The position numbers were made by a program, and so were the translations under genes. Positions 1-8,855 of a stretch of 32,806 bases of DNA are shown piece after piece. Source of the DNA: Alphaproteobacteria bacterium UBA2903 (GTDB lineage: Bacteria > Pseudomonadota > Alphaproteobacteria > CAAGCB01 > CAG-977); contig DEDN01000011.1 of the NCBI GenBank assembly GCA_002349565.1, forward strand, positions 55,805 to 88,610. The letters run 5' to 3'. Each line of letters opens with the position of its first letter. Position 1 is the stretch's first letter. The notes beneath the pieces were generated by a model that saw only the letters and a list, made by a program, of their open reading frames with translations, had not been told where the DNA came from and made no database searches.

Positions 1-812
1 TTTTTGCGCCAACGCTGCGCCCGCATTTGCGCTTCCTGCACTTCGGCGGGCTGCATTTTCGCGGTAACTTCCTCACGCAAAGCGGCGGCTTCCTCTTTCA
101 GCGGTGAGGGAGCGTAAGCCGATACGATGTTGTAGTACATGTGCGCCCCGATCAAATTGAACGGAAGCCCGCGCAAAGACGTGTTTCCGTACAGTTTCGC
201 CAAATCCATTTGCGCGGTGCTGTCGCCCTGATCGGCGGCAAGCTTGTACCAGCGAATGGCGGCGGTAAAGTCCTGCGGCGTTCCCGTGCCTTTCAAAAAC
301 ATTGTACCCAATGCGTACTGCGCGGGACCATAACCTTGCTCCCCCGCTTTTTTGTAAAATTCGAAAGCCTTGACGGCATCTTTTTTAATGCCCGTTCCCT
401 CGGCATACATCAATCCGATGTTGTATTGAGCGGCATAGTTGCCTTTTTCCGCCGCCTGTTTGTACCATTTGAACGCATCCGCGAAATTTCGGACGGTTCC
501 CTTGCCCAAATAGTACGCGTTTCCCAATTTCAAAGCCGCTTTTTCAACGCCCGCTTCCGCCGCCTGTTTGTACAGCAGCAAAGCCACGTTTTCATCCTTT
601 TCGACCCCTGCGCCGCTTTCGTACAAACGCGCCAGATGATAGCGGGCTTCTTCGTTGTCCTCGACTTTTATCAATCGGTTCAATTCCTGTACGGCAAAGA
701 CGTAATCCTTTTCCCGAATGGCGTCCTCGGCTTCCTGCAAAGTCGCGTACGCCGCAGACGAAAAAGCAGCCATTGAAATTCCGCTCAGCAAAAACAGACG
801 GGTTTTGTTCAT
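1..812 (-). CDS. Sel1-repeat (SEL1-like TPR) exported protein, C-terminus cut by window edge
   Basis: The reading frame is open from the ATG at 812 to the left edge, giving 270 complete codons and no stop. The N-terminus (MNKTRLFLLSGISMAAFSSA, then AYA) is a typical Sec signal peptide, so the mature protein is probably periplasmic. It is followed by at least four Sel1-like repeats of about 36 residues with the usual pattern, for example LGNAYYLGKG and YKQAAEKG, IGLMYAEGTG and YKKAGEQG, LGTMFLKGTG and YKLAADQG. A degenerate last repeat (MYYNIVSAYAP) leads into a charged, Gln/Arg-rich helical tail. Sel1 repeats form helical scaffolds for protein-protein contacts; the partner cannot be told from sequence. 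The start lies 8 bases after the purU stop with a weak GAGGG ribosome-binding site, so it is probably the last gene of the mfd-purU operon. The family call is secure; the function is unknown. Confidence 0.88.
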   Translation of the reverse strand, partial: MNKTRLFLLSGISMAAFSSAAYATLQEAEDAIREKDYVFAVQELNRLIKVEDNEEARYHLARLYESGAGVEKDENVALLLYKQAAEAGVEKAALKLGNAYYLGKGTVRNFADAFKWYKQAAEKGNYAAQYNIGLMYAEGTGIKKDAVKAFEFYKKAGEQGYGPAQYALGTMFLKGTGTPQDFTAAIRWYKLAADQGDSTAQMDLAKLYGNTSLRGLPFNLIGAHMYYNIVSAYAPSPLKEEAAALREEVTAKMQPAEVQEAQMRAQRWRK

Positions 813-820
813 GTTTTCCC

Positions 821-1690
821 TCACTTAAAGATAACGGTGCGGTGACCGTTCAGCAAAATGCGCCGTTCCGTATGATAGCGCACCGCGCGCGCCAAAACAA
901 TGTTTTCCAAATCCTTGCCGACGGCAATCAGTTTCGCGGGCGTAAACGTGTGGTCAACGCGTTCGACCGCCTGTTCAATAATCGGACCTTCGTCCAAATC
1001 CGCCGTGACATAGTGCGCCGTCGCGCCAATCAGCTTGACCCCGCGTTCATACGCCTGATGATACGGTTTTGCCCCCTTGAAGCTGGGCAGGAACGAATGG
1101 TGAATGTTAATGCAATGCCCCTGCAAAGCGCGGCACATATCGTCGGACAAAATCTGCATATAACGCGCCAACACGACCAAATCGACGCGCAAATCGGCGG
1201 CAAGCGTCAAAATCTTGTTTTCCTGCTCGCGTTTGGCTTCAAAGCTTGACCCCGCGGGCAAAGGCAAATAATGGTACGGAATTTTGTTCCATTCGACAAA
1301 TTCGCGCATGTCTTCGTGATTGGAAACAACACCCGCAATATCGACATTCAAAAGCCCCGTCCGCCACCGCTGCAGCAAGTCGTTCAAACAATGGCTTTCT
1401 TTGGATACCAGCAGCAGCAGCCGCGCGGGACGGTCGCCGTTGTGCAGTTTCCAGTCCATTTTGTATTCCGCCGCCAGCGGCTTGAACGATTCCCGCAAAA
1501 CGGGACGCATGCTTTCCGCCGTGTCCGTCGTAAACACGATGCGCATAAAGAACAAACGACTGAGTTCATCGCCGAACTGCGCGGCTTCCTTGACAAATCC
1601 GCCCTCCGCCGCGATTTTCGAAAAGACACGCGCCGCAATGCCTGTTCTGTCGGGACAGCTGAGTGTCAAAATATGTGTTTCCAAAGCCAT
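821..1690 (-). CDS. purU: Formyltetrahydrofolate deformylase PurU
   Basis: PurU hydrolyses 10-formyltetrahydrofolate to formate and tetrahydrofolate in the cytoplasm, balancing one-carbon pools and supplying formate for purine synthesis. The 289-residue length is close to the usual 280. Residues 1 to about 80 form an ACT domain (LTLSCPDRTGIAARVFSKIA). The rest is a formyltransferase-like domain with the hallmark blocks NHEDMREFVEWNKIPYHYLP, INIHHSFLPSFKGAKPYHQA and ATAHYVTADLDEGPIIEQ, which contain the Asn/His/Asp catalytic set of this fold. The N-terminal ACT domain and absent C-terminal domain separate it from methionyl-tRNA formyltransferase; its similarity to PurN is confined to the catalytic half. 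A good AAGGAG site stands 8 bases before the ATG. The gene starts 15 bases after the mfd stop, so the two are probably co-transcribed. Confidence 0.95.
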   Translation of the reverse strand: MALETHILTLSCPDRTGIAARVFSKIAAEGGFVKEAAQFGDELSRLFFMRIVFTTDTAESMRPVLRESFKPLAAEYKMDWKLHNGDRPARLLLLVSKESHCLNDLLQRWRTGLLNVDIAGVVSNHEDMREFVEWNKIPYHYLPLPAGSSFEAKREQENKILTLAADLRVDLVVLARYMQILSDDMCRALQGHCINIHHSFLPSFKGAKPYHQAYERGVKLIGATAHYVTADLDEGPIIEQAVERVDHTFTPAKLIAVGKDLENIVLARAVRYHTERRILLNGHRTVIFK

Positions 1691-1705
1691 TTTGCTTGCT
1701 CCTTT

Positions 1706-4700
1706 TTATCGAGAAGTGTTGGTGTCGGTTTGATTTTCAAGGGCGATATGCGCGATTTTCGTCATCAGCTTGCGCATGCCGCGAATACGGTCTTTCGGCG
1801 TTTCCCAAGCCCTGATGCACACGATTTTCTGATCGGGACGAAGCTTTGCCGCGCCGCGGTTTTGGGCGATAAAGGTAACCAAACCCGCGGGGTTCGGGAA
1901 TCGGTTGTTGCGCAAAGTCAGCACCGCGCCCTTGGGACCCGCTTCGATTTTTTCAACGTTGGCTTTGCGGCACAAAACCTTGATGGCGATGATTTCCAGC
2001 AGGTTTTCGACTTCGGGCGGCAAAGGACCGAACCTGTCCGCCAATTCGGCGGCGAAACCGTCGATTTCGTCCAATTCCTGCACATCCGCCAATCGTTTGT
2101 ACAGCCCCATGCGCACGCCCAAATCGCGCACATAGCTTTCGGGAATAAGAACGGGCATACCTGCAGAAATCTGCGGCGACCAATCGGATTCTTCGTCCGT
2201 TTCCGCCTCACCCGCACGGGCTTGAGAGACCGCTTCCTCCAGCATTTTTTGATAAAGCTCGATACCGACTTCGCGGATATGTCCCGACTGTTCTTCGCCC
2301 AGCAGATTGCCCGCCCCGCGAATGTCCAAGTCATAACTGGCAAGCGTGAAGCCCGCCCCCAACGTATCCAGCTTTTGCATAACTTCCATACGCTTCAGCG
2401 CGGTTTTGTTGACCGAACGGTTCGACGGCAAAGTCAGATACGCGTAGCCGCGCGTTTTGCCGCGTCCGACGCGCCCGCGCAGCTGATACAACTGCGCCAA
2501 GCCGAACATATCCGCGCGGTGAATGATTATCGTGTTGACCGACGGCATGTCCAGCCCCGATTCAATAATCGTCGTGGACAGCAAAACATCGTACTTTTTA
2601 TCCGCAAAAGCGGTCATAATGTCTTCCAGTTCCGTCGGCGTCATCCTGCCATGAGCGGCGACCACGCGGATTTCGGGAACAAGCACATCCAGTTTTCTTT
2701 TGACTTCGTCCATATCGGCGATGCGCGGGCAAACATAGAACGTCTGACCGCCGCGCATGCGTTCGCGCATCAAAGCTTCGCGGATAATCACGGGGTCGAA
2801 CGGCAAAACGAACGTGCGTACCGCCAAACGATCGACGGGCGGCGTTGCGATGATGCTCAGCTCCCTCACCCCCGTCAGCGCCATTTGCAAAGTGCGCGGA
2901 ATGGGCGTTGCCGTCAAAGTCAAAACATGAACGTTGGCTTTCAGCTGTTTCAAGCGTTCCTTGTGCGCGACGCCGAAATGCTGTTCTTCGTCCACAATCA
3001 GCAGTCCCAAGTTCGCAAAGCGGATATTCCTGGACAGCAAAGCGTGCGTCCCGACCACAATGTCGATTTTGCCCTCCTCAAGTTCTTTTTTGGTCTGTGC
3101 CGTCGTTTTGGCGTTGACCAAGCGCGACAGCTGAGCCAGCCGCAGCGGAAATCCCGCCAAGCGCGCTTTGAACGTTTCATAGTGCTGGCGGGCAAGCAAA
3201 GTGGTCGGCACGACAACGGCGACCTGCGCCCCGTTCATCGCCGCCGCAAACGCCGCGCGCAAAGCGACCTCGGTTTTGCCGAAACCGACATCGCCGCACA
3301 CCAGCCTGTCCATGGGACGACCTTCGGACAAATCGGACAGCACGTCTTGAATGCTTTTTTCCTGATCTTCCGTTTCGGCATAAGGAAAACGCGCGCAAAA
3401 ATCATCGTAAACGCCTTCGGGCACGGGCAGCCGTTCGGCTTTGCGCAAATGACGTTCGGCGGCAACCTTTATCAGCGCGTCCGCCATGTCGCGAATACGC
3501 TTTTTCAGTTTCGCCTTGCGCGCCTGCCACGCATGACCGCCCAGCTTGTCCAGCAAAGCGGTGGCTTGGTCGGAACCGTAGCGGGACAGGACTTCGATAT
3601 TTTCGACGGGAACAAACAGCTTGTCGTCGTCGGCGTACACCAAGCACACGCAGTCATGCGGCGCGCCGCCGACTTGAATCGTTTTCAACCCCTCGTACCG
3701 CCCGATGCCGTGGTCGATATGCACAACCAAATCCCCGTCGTTCAAAGCGGACACATCGGAAATGAACTGATCGCCGCGCCGTTTTTTGCGCACGGGACGC
3801 GCCAAACGGTCGCCGAAAATGTCGGCTTCGGACAATACGGTGTAAGAGTCCGTCTTAAAGCCCTCGGTCAGCGGCAATACGGCAAAAGCCGTGCCGTCCT
3901 TGGTCGCCAAAGCGTCCGCCCATGTCGCGACTTCGGTTGTCGGCACGCCGCGTTCTTTCAGCAAGCCCGCGATTCTGGAGCGTGATCCGCTTGTAAAAGC
4001 GGTTAAAATCACGTTTTTTTTTGCCAGACGTTCCGCAACGATGAACTTGCGCACCGCGTCGTAAATGTCGATTTCGGGCAAAGCGCGTTCGGCGGAAAAA
4101 TCCTTGCCGTTTCTGCCGCCCATATCTTGCGCGGGCAGTTCGCCGTCATAATCGGGCGCGACAAACGGAAACAGCTGATACACCGCGCGGGTTCTCAGCA
4201 AAGCCTGCAATTCGTCCGCCCCCATGAACATCCGTTCGACGGGAACGGGATGGTAAATCATGCCGCTTTCACTCAATCCGTTTTTTTCCGCGTCCAGTCG
4301 GGCGTTATAGAATTCCTCGATTTGCTCAAAGCGGGCTTTGACGGCTTCGTCTGCCTGATATTCCCAAACGACGACCGCGTCGGGAACAAACGCAAACAGC
4401 GTATCCATGCCGTCGTGAAACAGAGGAAGCCAATGCTCCATGCCTTGGAAACGGCGGTGTTCGGAAATGCTTTCGTATAAAATATCGTTCGTCCCCGCGC
4501 CGAACAGCTCGCGGTACCGCGTTCTGAAGCGCGACACGGATTCGTCATCCAGCGCGACTTCGCTGACGGGACGGAACACAAAGCGGGGCAACGCGCCGCT
4601 GGTGCGCTGGGTCATCGGGTCGAACGTGCGAATGCTTTCCAGTTCGTCGCCGAACAAATCAAGGCGCAGCGGCTCGGCAGTCCCCGGAGCGAACACATCA

Positions 4701-5194
4701 ACAATGCCGCCGCGGACGGCGTATTCCCCCGCCTCCATGACTTGTTCCGTGCGCTGGTAGCCGTTCTTTTCCAAAAAAGCCTTAAACGCGTTTTCGTCAA
4801 ACGGCTTTCCCGCTTCGGCGGTCAGGGATGCGGCGAAAAAGTCAAACGGCGGCACACGCTGCAGCAAAGCCGCAACGGTCGTCAGCACGATGCGGGGCTG
4901 TTTGCCCTTGCCGCCGTGCAGTCGGGTCAGCGTTTCCAGCCGCTTTGCCACAACGTCGGTGTTGGGCGACACGCGGTCGTAAGGAACGGTGTCCCATGCG
5001 GGAAAGGTCAAAACCTCCGCCGCCGTATCGAAAAAAGCCAAATTCGCCGCCGTTTGCGCCAGCTGCATTTCATCGCGGCACACATACAGCACATCGCCCG
5101 TTTGTTTGGCGATTTCGCCCAGCGCAATCGGCGCAAAGCTTTCGGGAACGCCTGCCAGCAGGCTTTTTTGAGGACTTTTTGTAAATTTCGGCAT
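1706..5194 (-). CDS. mfd: Transcription-repair coupling factor Mfd
   Basis: Mfd is the ATP-driven DNA translocase that removes RNA polymerase stalled at lesions and recruits UvrA. At 1162 residues it is full length for the family. The order is canonical: a UvrB-like N-terminal module with YAVRGGIVDVFAPG near residue 160; an RNA polymerase interaction region with DGDLVVHIDHGIGRYEG near 490; then a RecG-like superfamily 2 motor with Walker A GDVGFGKTE near 633, DEEQHFGV near 734, TATPIPRTL near 760 and QLYQLRGRVGRG; and the C-terminal TRCF domain (DRFGPLPPEVENLL). The start follows a GGAG element about 11 bases upstream. The gene heads the mfd-purU-Sel1 operon and diverges from recG across 77 bases. 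No key motif is missing. Confidence 0.98.
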   Translation of the reverse strand: MPKFTKSPQKSLLAGVPESFAPIALGEIAKQTGDVLYVCRDEMQLAQTAANLAFFDTAAEVLTFPAWDTVPYDRVSPNTDVVAKRLETLTRLHGGKGKQPRIVLTTVAALLQRVPPFDFFAASLTAEAGKPFDENAFKAFLEKNGYQRTEQVMEAGEYAVRGGIVDVFAPGTAEPLRLDLFGDELESIRTFDPMTQRTSGALPRFVFRPVSEVALDDESVSRFRTRYRELFGAGTNDILYESISEHRRFQGMEHWLPLFHDGMDTLFAFVPDAVVVWEYQADEAVKARFEQIEEFYNARLDAEKNGLSESGMIYHPVPVERMFMGADELQALLRTRAVYQLFPFVAPDYDGELPAQDMGGRNGKDFSAERALPEIDIYDAVRKFIVAERLAKKNVILTAFTSGSRSRIAGLLKERGVPTTEVATWADALATKDGTAFAVLPLTEGFKTDSYTVLSEADIFGDRLARPVRKKRRGDQFISDVSALNDGDLVVHIDHGIGRYEGLKTIQVGGAPHDCVCLVYADDDKLFVPVENIEVLSRYGSDQATALLDKLGGHAWQARKAKLKKRIRDMADALIKVAAERHLRKAERLPVPEGVYDDFCARFPYAETEDQEKSIQDVLSDLSEGRPMDRLVCGDVGFGKTEVALRAAFAAAMNGAQVAVVVPTTLLARQHYETFKARLAGFPLRLAQLSRLVNAKTTAQTKKELEEGKIDIVVGTHALLSRNIRFANLGLLIVDEEQHFGVAHKERLKQLKANVHVLTLTATPIPRTLQMALTGVRELSIIATPPVDRLAVRTFVLPFDPVIIREALMRERMRGGQTFYVCPRIADMDEVKRKLDVLVPEIRVVAAHGRMTPTELEDIMTAFADKKYDVLLSTTIIESGLDMPSVNTIIIHRADMFGLAQLYQLRGRVGRGKTRGYAYLTLPSNRSVNKTALKRMEVMQKLDTLGAGFTLASYDLDIRGAGNLLGEEQSGHIREVGIELYQKMLEEAVSQARAGEAETDEESDWSPQISAGMPVLIPESYVRDLGVRMGLYKRLADVQELDEIDGFAAELADRFGPLPPEVENLLEIIAIKVLCRKANVEKIEAGPKGAVLTLRNNRFPNPAGLVTFIAQNRGAAKLRPDQKIVCIRAWETPKDRIRGMRKLMTKIAHIALENQTDTNTSR

Positions 5195-5202
5195 TTTTAA
5201 AC

Positions 5203-5230
5203 TTGCTCCGTTAATCAGATAAATTACAAT
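5203..5230 (+). promoter_or_regulatory. Putative sigma70-type promoter for recG
   Basis: TTGCTC at 5203-5208 and TACAAT at 5225-5230 are separated by 16 bases and lie 41 bases before the recG ATG. The 77-base gap must also hold the mfd promoter on the other strand, which I could not place convincingly. A ribosome-binding site AGGA at 5261-5264 precedes the recG start by 7 bases. Confidence 0.45.
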
Positions 5231-5271
5231 AGGAACAAAAGAAAATCACCTGTTATTTTTAGGAAACGCCC

Positions 5272-7350
5272 ATGCGCCCCGAAATTTTATACCCGTACTT
5301 CGCCGATTTGGACAGCGCTGCGGGCATTGGCAAGAAAACAGCCGCTTTGTGCGAAAAGCTGGGATGCAAAGTCGTTTTCGATTTGTTGACGCACATGCCG
5401 ACGGGCGTAATCGACCGCAGGCTGAAAACAACGATTGCCGACGCGCCCGAAAACAGCGTCGCCACGATTGAAGTCACCGCCGTCGAACACCGCAAGCCCG
5501 CCACGCGCAAAAGCCCTTACCGCGTAATATGCCGCGACGGAACGGGTGAAATCAGCGTCATTTTCTTTCATGCTTTCGGCGATTACCCCGCCCAAGCCTT
5601 GCCCTTGGGACAGCCGCGGCTGATTAGCGGCAAGGTCGAACGCTCAAACGGCTTTGTGCAAATGCTGCATCCCGACTATATCGTCCCCGTCGGAGATTTA
5701 GACAAAATTCCGGCGATAGAGTGCGTTTATCCGCTGACCGCGGGACTGTCGGGCAAGGTGTTGAACAAGGCAATCCGCAGCGAATTGGACAAGCTGCCGA
5801 CGCTTCCCGAATGGCAGGATACGGCAATGACGGTGCGCGAAAAATGGCAGCCGTTCAACGCCGCTTTGGCGACCGTCCACGCCCCGAAAAGCGAAGACGA
5901 CCTGTCCGCTTTGCCTGCCGCGCGCGCCCGTTTGGCGTATGACGAACTGCTGGCAAACCAGCTTGCCCTTGCTTTGGTCAGAAAAAGTATGAAAAAGCTG
6001 TCTGGCAGACAAATCAAAGGAAACGGCAAAATCCGCAAACACGTCCTTGACGGTTTAAGCTTTTCGCTTACAGGCGCGCAAATCCGTGTATCAAAAGAAA
6101 TCAACGCCGATATGGAATCATCGGACAGAATGTTGCGTTTGGTTCAGGGGGACGTCGGCAGCGGCAAGACTTTGGTCGCTCTGTTTGCAATGCTGAACGC
6201 CGTTGAAGCAGGGGCGCAAGCCGCGCTGATGGCGCCGACGGACATTCTGGCAAACCAGCACTTTGCGACGCTGCAAAAATTCGCGGGCGACGCTGTTGAC
6301 ATTGTTCTGCTGACGGGACGCGACAAGGGCAAAAAACGGCAGGAGATTTTGGACAAAATTTCGTCGGGACAAGCCGACATCATCGTCGGCACGCACGCCC
6401 TTTTTTCCGAAGACGTGACTTTCAAGGACTTGGCGTTGACCGTCATTGACGAACAGCACAAATTCGGCGTGCATCAGCGCTTGAGCCTGTCCGAAAAAGG
6501 AACGAAAAGCGATATGCTGGTGATGACGGCGACCCCTATTCCGCGCACACTCGCCCTTACTTGTTACGGGGACATGGACGTGTCGCAGATTGACGAACTG
6601 CCGCCGGGGCGCAAGGAAATCGCCACGCGCGTTCTGCCCGCCGCGCGATTGGACGAAGTTGCCGCCGCTTTGGGGCGATCGCTGGCGGACGGCAACAAAG
6701 CCTACTGGGTTTGCCCGCTGGTCGAGGAAAGCGAAAAAATCGACCTTGCCGCCGCGGAACAGCGGTTTGAATACTTGTCGCGGCTTTATCCGAACCGCGT
6801 CGGGCTGGTTCACGGCAAGATGAAAAGCGCGGAAAAAGACGCGATTATGCAAAAATTCGCAGGCAACGAACTGGATATTCTGGTCGCTACGACAGTTATT
6901 GAAGTCGGCGTGGACGTTCCCGCCGCGACCGTTATGGTCATTGAACATTCGGAACGGTTCGGGCTGGCTCAACTGCACCAGTTGCGCGGACGCATCGGAC
7001 GCGGGCAAAAAGCGTCCACTTGTTTATTGATTTACACCGATCTGCTGGGCGAAACCGCAAAAGCCCGCCTGACCGCCATGCGCGAAACGCAAGACGGCTT
7101 TAAAATCGCGGAACAGGATTTAATTCTGCGCGGCGCGGGCGAAGTGCTGGGAACGAAACAAAGCGGATTGCCCGAATTTAAAATCGCGGATTTGGCGGCG
7201 CACACGGATTTGTTGAAAATGGCAAGCAACGACGCCAAATATATAATGAACATCGACCCCGAACTGAAATCCGAACGGGGCAAGGCTTTGCGCGTTTTGC
7301 TGTATCTGTTCGGCAAAGACGAAGCCGTCAAAACGCTGAAAGCGGGATAG
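5272..7350 (+). CDS. recG: ATP-dependent DNA helicase RecG
   Basis: RecG is a branched-DNA translocase that remodels stalled replication forks and Holliday junctions. The 692-residue length is normal. The N-terminus (DLDSAAGIGKKTAALCEKLG) and the following OB-fold wedge domain to about residue 165 read straight into the superfamily 2 motor. Walker A GDVGSGKTLVAL is near 293, the DEQH box (IDEQHKFGVHQR) near 393, TATPIPRTLALT near 418, and motifs V/VI (ATTVIEVGVDVPAA, QLHQLRGRIGRGQ) near 545-577. It ends with the usual DLILRGAGEVLGTKQSG region and a C-terminal helical part. The gene stands alone on the plus strand, divergent from mfd and closed by a terminator immediately after the stop. In many alphaproteobacteria recG and mfd flank a small sdhE gene; none lies here. 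Confidence 0.97.
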   Translation: MRPEILYPYFADLDSAAGIGKKTAALCEKLGCKVVFDLLTHMPTGVIDRRLKTTIADAPENSVATIEVTAVEHRKPATRKSPYRVICRDGTGEISVIFFHAFGDYPAQALPLGQPRLISGKVERSNGFVQMLHPDYIVPVGDLDKIPAIECVYPLTAGLSGKVLNKAIRSELDKLPTLPEWQDTAMTVREKWQPFNAALATVHAPKSEDDLSALPAARARLAYDELLANQLALALVRKSMKKLSGRQIKGNGKIRKHVLDGLSFSLTGAQIRVSKEINADMESSDRMLRLVQGDVGSGKTLVALFAMLNAVEAGAQAALMAPTDILANQHFATLQKFAGDAVDIVLLTGRDKGKKRQEILDKISSGQADIIVGTHALFSEDVTFKDLALTVIDEQHKFGVHQRLSLSEKGTKSDMLVMTATPIPRTLALTCYGDMDVSQIDELPPGRKEIATRVLPAARLDEVAAALGRSLADGNKAYWVCPLVEESEKIDLAAAEQRFEYLSRLYPNRVGLVHGKMKSAEKDAIMQKFAGNELDILVATTVIEVGVDVPAATVMVIEHSERFGLAQLHQLRGRIGRGQKASTCLLIYTDLLGETAKARLTAMRETQDGFKIAEQDLILRGAGEVLGTKQSGLPEFKIADLAAHTDLLKMASNDAKYIMNIDPELKSERGKALRVLLYLFGKDEAVKTLKAG

Positions 7351-7351
7351 C

Positions 7352-7381
7352 AAAAAAAGCGGAATTCAAACCGCCTTTTTT
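7352..7381. terminator. Bidirectional rho-independent terminator between recG and the gene ending at 7387
   Basis: A run of A at 7352-7358, the stem GCGG (7359-7362), an 8-base loop, CCGC (7371-7374) and a T run at 7376-7381 form a short hairpin flanked by complementary A and T tracts. It can end transcription from both converging genes. The GC stem is only 4 bp, extended by A-T pairs. Confidence 0.7.
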
Positions 7382-7386
7382 AAACT

Positions 7387-8172
7387 TTATTTTGCCTTTT
7401 GTTTTAACGCCGCAACGATTGCGCCGATTTTTTGTTTGTTTTCGGCAGGAATCTCGGGCTTCGGCGTTTCCGTTTCCGCAGGTTTTGTTTTCTTGGGTTC
7501 AACCAGCGGTTTGCCCTTGCCGCGCGTCATGGGAACGCCCTCAGGACCCGCAAAGTAAGTTGCAATGGTGACGCCCAGCACAGCGGCATCCCGTTCAACT
7601 TCTTTAAAGCTTTCTTTGCCTTTCATCCACCTGTTGAACGATTTGACGACATGCTTCATTTCGGGATACGCCAACAATGACGCTTTGCCCACGCGAATCG
7701 CATCAACCGCCGCAGGAACGCCTGCCGCTGTGCAGGATGCCGAGGCGATGCTCAATGATGCGGAGGTCAGCGTAAACGCGCTTTCCTGCTTGTTTTGCTT
7801 GAAATAGCTCAAAATACTCTTCGTTTCTCCGCGTTTTTTGGCTTCGTAAGCGGGTTTGAGCAAAGAATAAACCTTTTCACCCGTTTTGTACGCGCACATT
7901 CCGATCAAGCCCGGAATCCCGAACAGCTGGTACGCCAAAACGGTACGCGTCGTGTTTTTAATCGAATCGCGGATTTTGGTGTAAACATGCCCGTGTTTTT
8001 CGGTCATTTTCGTATCGAAAGCCTTGATTTTGTCGCTGATGCGCTTCAGCACGGGAACGGACTGAATGGCGCTGTCCGTTTTCTGCCCGACACGCTCCGC
8101 CGCCGCGGTCATTTTCCGCGCAGCCAAAACCATTAAAAGGTCTACATTCCGTTTATGAACACGCAAATTCAT
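7387..8172 (-). CDS. Hypothetical protein, 261 residues, hydrophobic centre and Pro/Lys/Glu-rich tail
   Basis: I do not recognise a family. The N-terminal third is basic and helical (KRISDKIKAFDTKMTEKHGH). It is followed by a hydrophobic stretch around residues 78-96 (TVLAYQLFGIPGLIGMCAY) and a second small-residue-rich stretch around 135-160 (SASLSIASASCTAAGVPAAV). Both are borderline for membrane segments, so membrane association is possible but unproven. From about residue 215 a low-complexity Pro/Lys/Glu linker leads to the C-terminal helix IGAIVAALKQKAK. The ATG at 8172 comes 2 bases after the stop of the upstream gene and has no clear ribosome-binding site, which suggests translational coupling to the acidic 217-residue protein. 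It is the last gene of the ssb-gyrA operon if no internal terminator intervenes. The coding call is good; the function is unknown. Confidence 0.75.
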   Translation of the reverse strand: MNLRVHKRNVDLLMVLAARKMTAAAERVGQKTDSAIQSVPVLKRISDKIKAFDTKMTEKHGHVYTKIRDSIKNTTRTVLAYQLFGIPGLIGMCAYKTGEKVYSLLKPAYEAKKRGETKSILSYFKQNKQESAFTLTSASLSIASASCTAAGVPAAVDAIRVGKASLLAYPEMKHVVKSFNRWMKGKESFKEVERDAAVLGVTIATYFAGPEGVPMTRGKGKPLVEPKKTKPAETETPKPEIPAENKQKIGAIVAALKQKAK

Positions 8173-8174
8173 GG

Positions 8175-8828
8175 TCAGTCTATCGCATCCAAAAGTTTTT
8201 CAAATTCCGCGCGCACCTCGTTTTCGTCAAAGGAAGAACCCGCCGTATCCATCACAAACAAAGTGATAAGCGTTTTTTCCATTTCCTCCAGCAACGTTTC
8301 GAAATACGCCTCTGAAGTTATTTTATCCAAATTTAGACACAAACGCAAGTATGTTTTTAATTTTCCCGCATCGGTGATTGTTTCCGCCAAATCGGCTGAA
8401 TCCAACGGATTGCCGTCATCGTCGATTTGTTCGATTTTGCCCATCAGCTTATAGATTTGTCCAAACATCGGATTTTTGGAAACATCCTGCCGTTCAAAAG
8501 CATCCAAATCGTTCAGGTTGCGTTCCAAAATTTCCGATGAAACGGGTTCTTTCGAATCAAAGCCCATTTCATTGTCAAATTCTTTGAGCATTGGCAGCAG
8601 CTTGGCTTCCGCTTTTTTGCAATTCAGCTTCAAATCGACATTATCGGTTTCGGAAAACGCATGGATAAACGAAAAAAACAGCGGAGAATCATCCGAATCG
8701 ACGGGATTGTCGTCGTTTAAAAAATCGTCCAGCCGCTTCATCGCCGCCGTTTCCAAAGCCGCCGCACGAGACGCATCCCCGTTTTTTCTGGCTTTTTTGT
8801 ATTCAGCGACCAAATCCTGTTCGTTCAT
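8175..8828 (-). CDS. Hypothetical acidic cytoplasmic protein, 217 residues
   Basis: No family is recognised. The protein is strongly acidic, rich in Asp, Glu and Leu, predicted mostly helical, and has neither signal peptide nor membrane segment. Examples are the Asp-rich block FLNDDNPVDSDDSPLFF near residue 36-52 and the C-terminal end ENEVRAEFEKLLDAID. A strong AAAGGAG ribosome-binding site lies 7 bases before the ATG. The gene begins 27 bases after the cyclophilin stop and ends 2 bases before the start of the 261-residue gene. The opposite net charge of the two neighbours (acidic, then basic N-terminus) and their tight coupling suggest that they may form a complex; this is inference. Confidence 0.75.
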   Translation of the reverse strand: MNEQDLVAEYKKARKNGDASRAAALETAAMKRLDDFLNDDNPVDSDDSPLFFSFIHAFSETDNVDLKLNCKKAEAKLLPMLKEFDNEMGFDSKEPVSSEILERNLNDLDAFERQDVSKNPMFGQIYKLMGKIEQIDDDGNPLDSADLAETITDAGKLKTYLRLCLNLDKITSEAYFETLLEEMEKTLITLFVMDTAGSSFDENEVRAEFEKLLDAID

Positions 8829-8855
8829 GGCAATCTCCTTTCAAATAGGGGATTT

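Noticed and set aside
1271..3985. 904-codon plus-strand open frame across mfd
   Set aside because: It is codon-aligned with mfd on the other strand and its translation is low-quality (Arg/Gln/Phe-rich, no domains). It exists because mfd avoids TTA, CTA and TCA codons.
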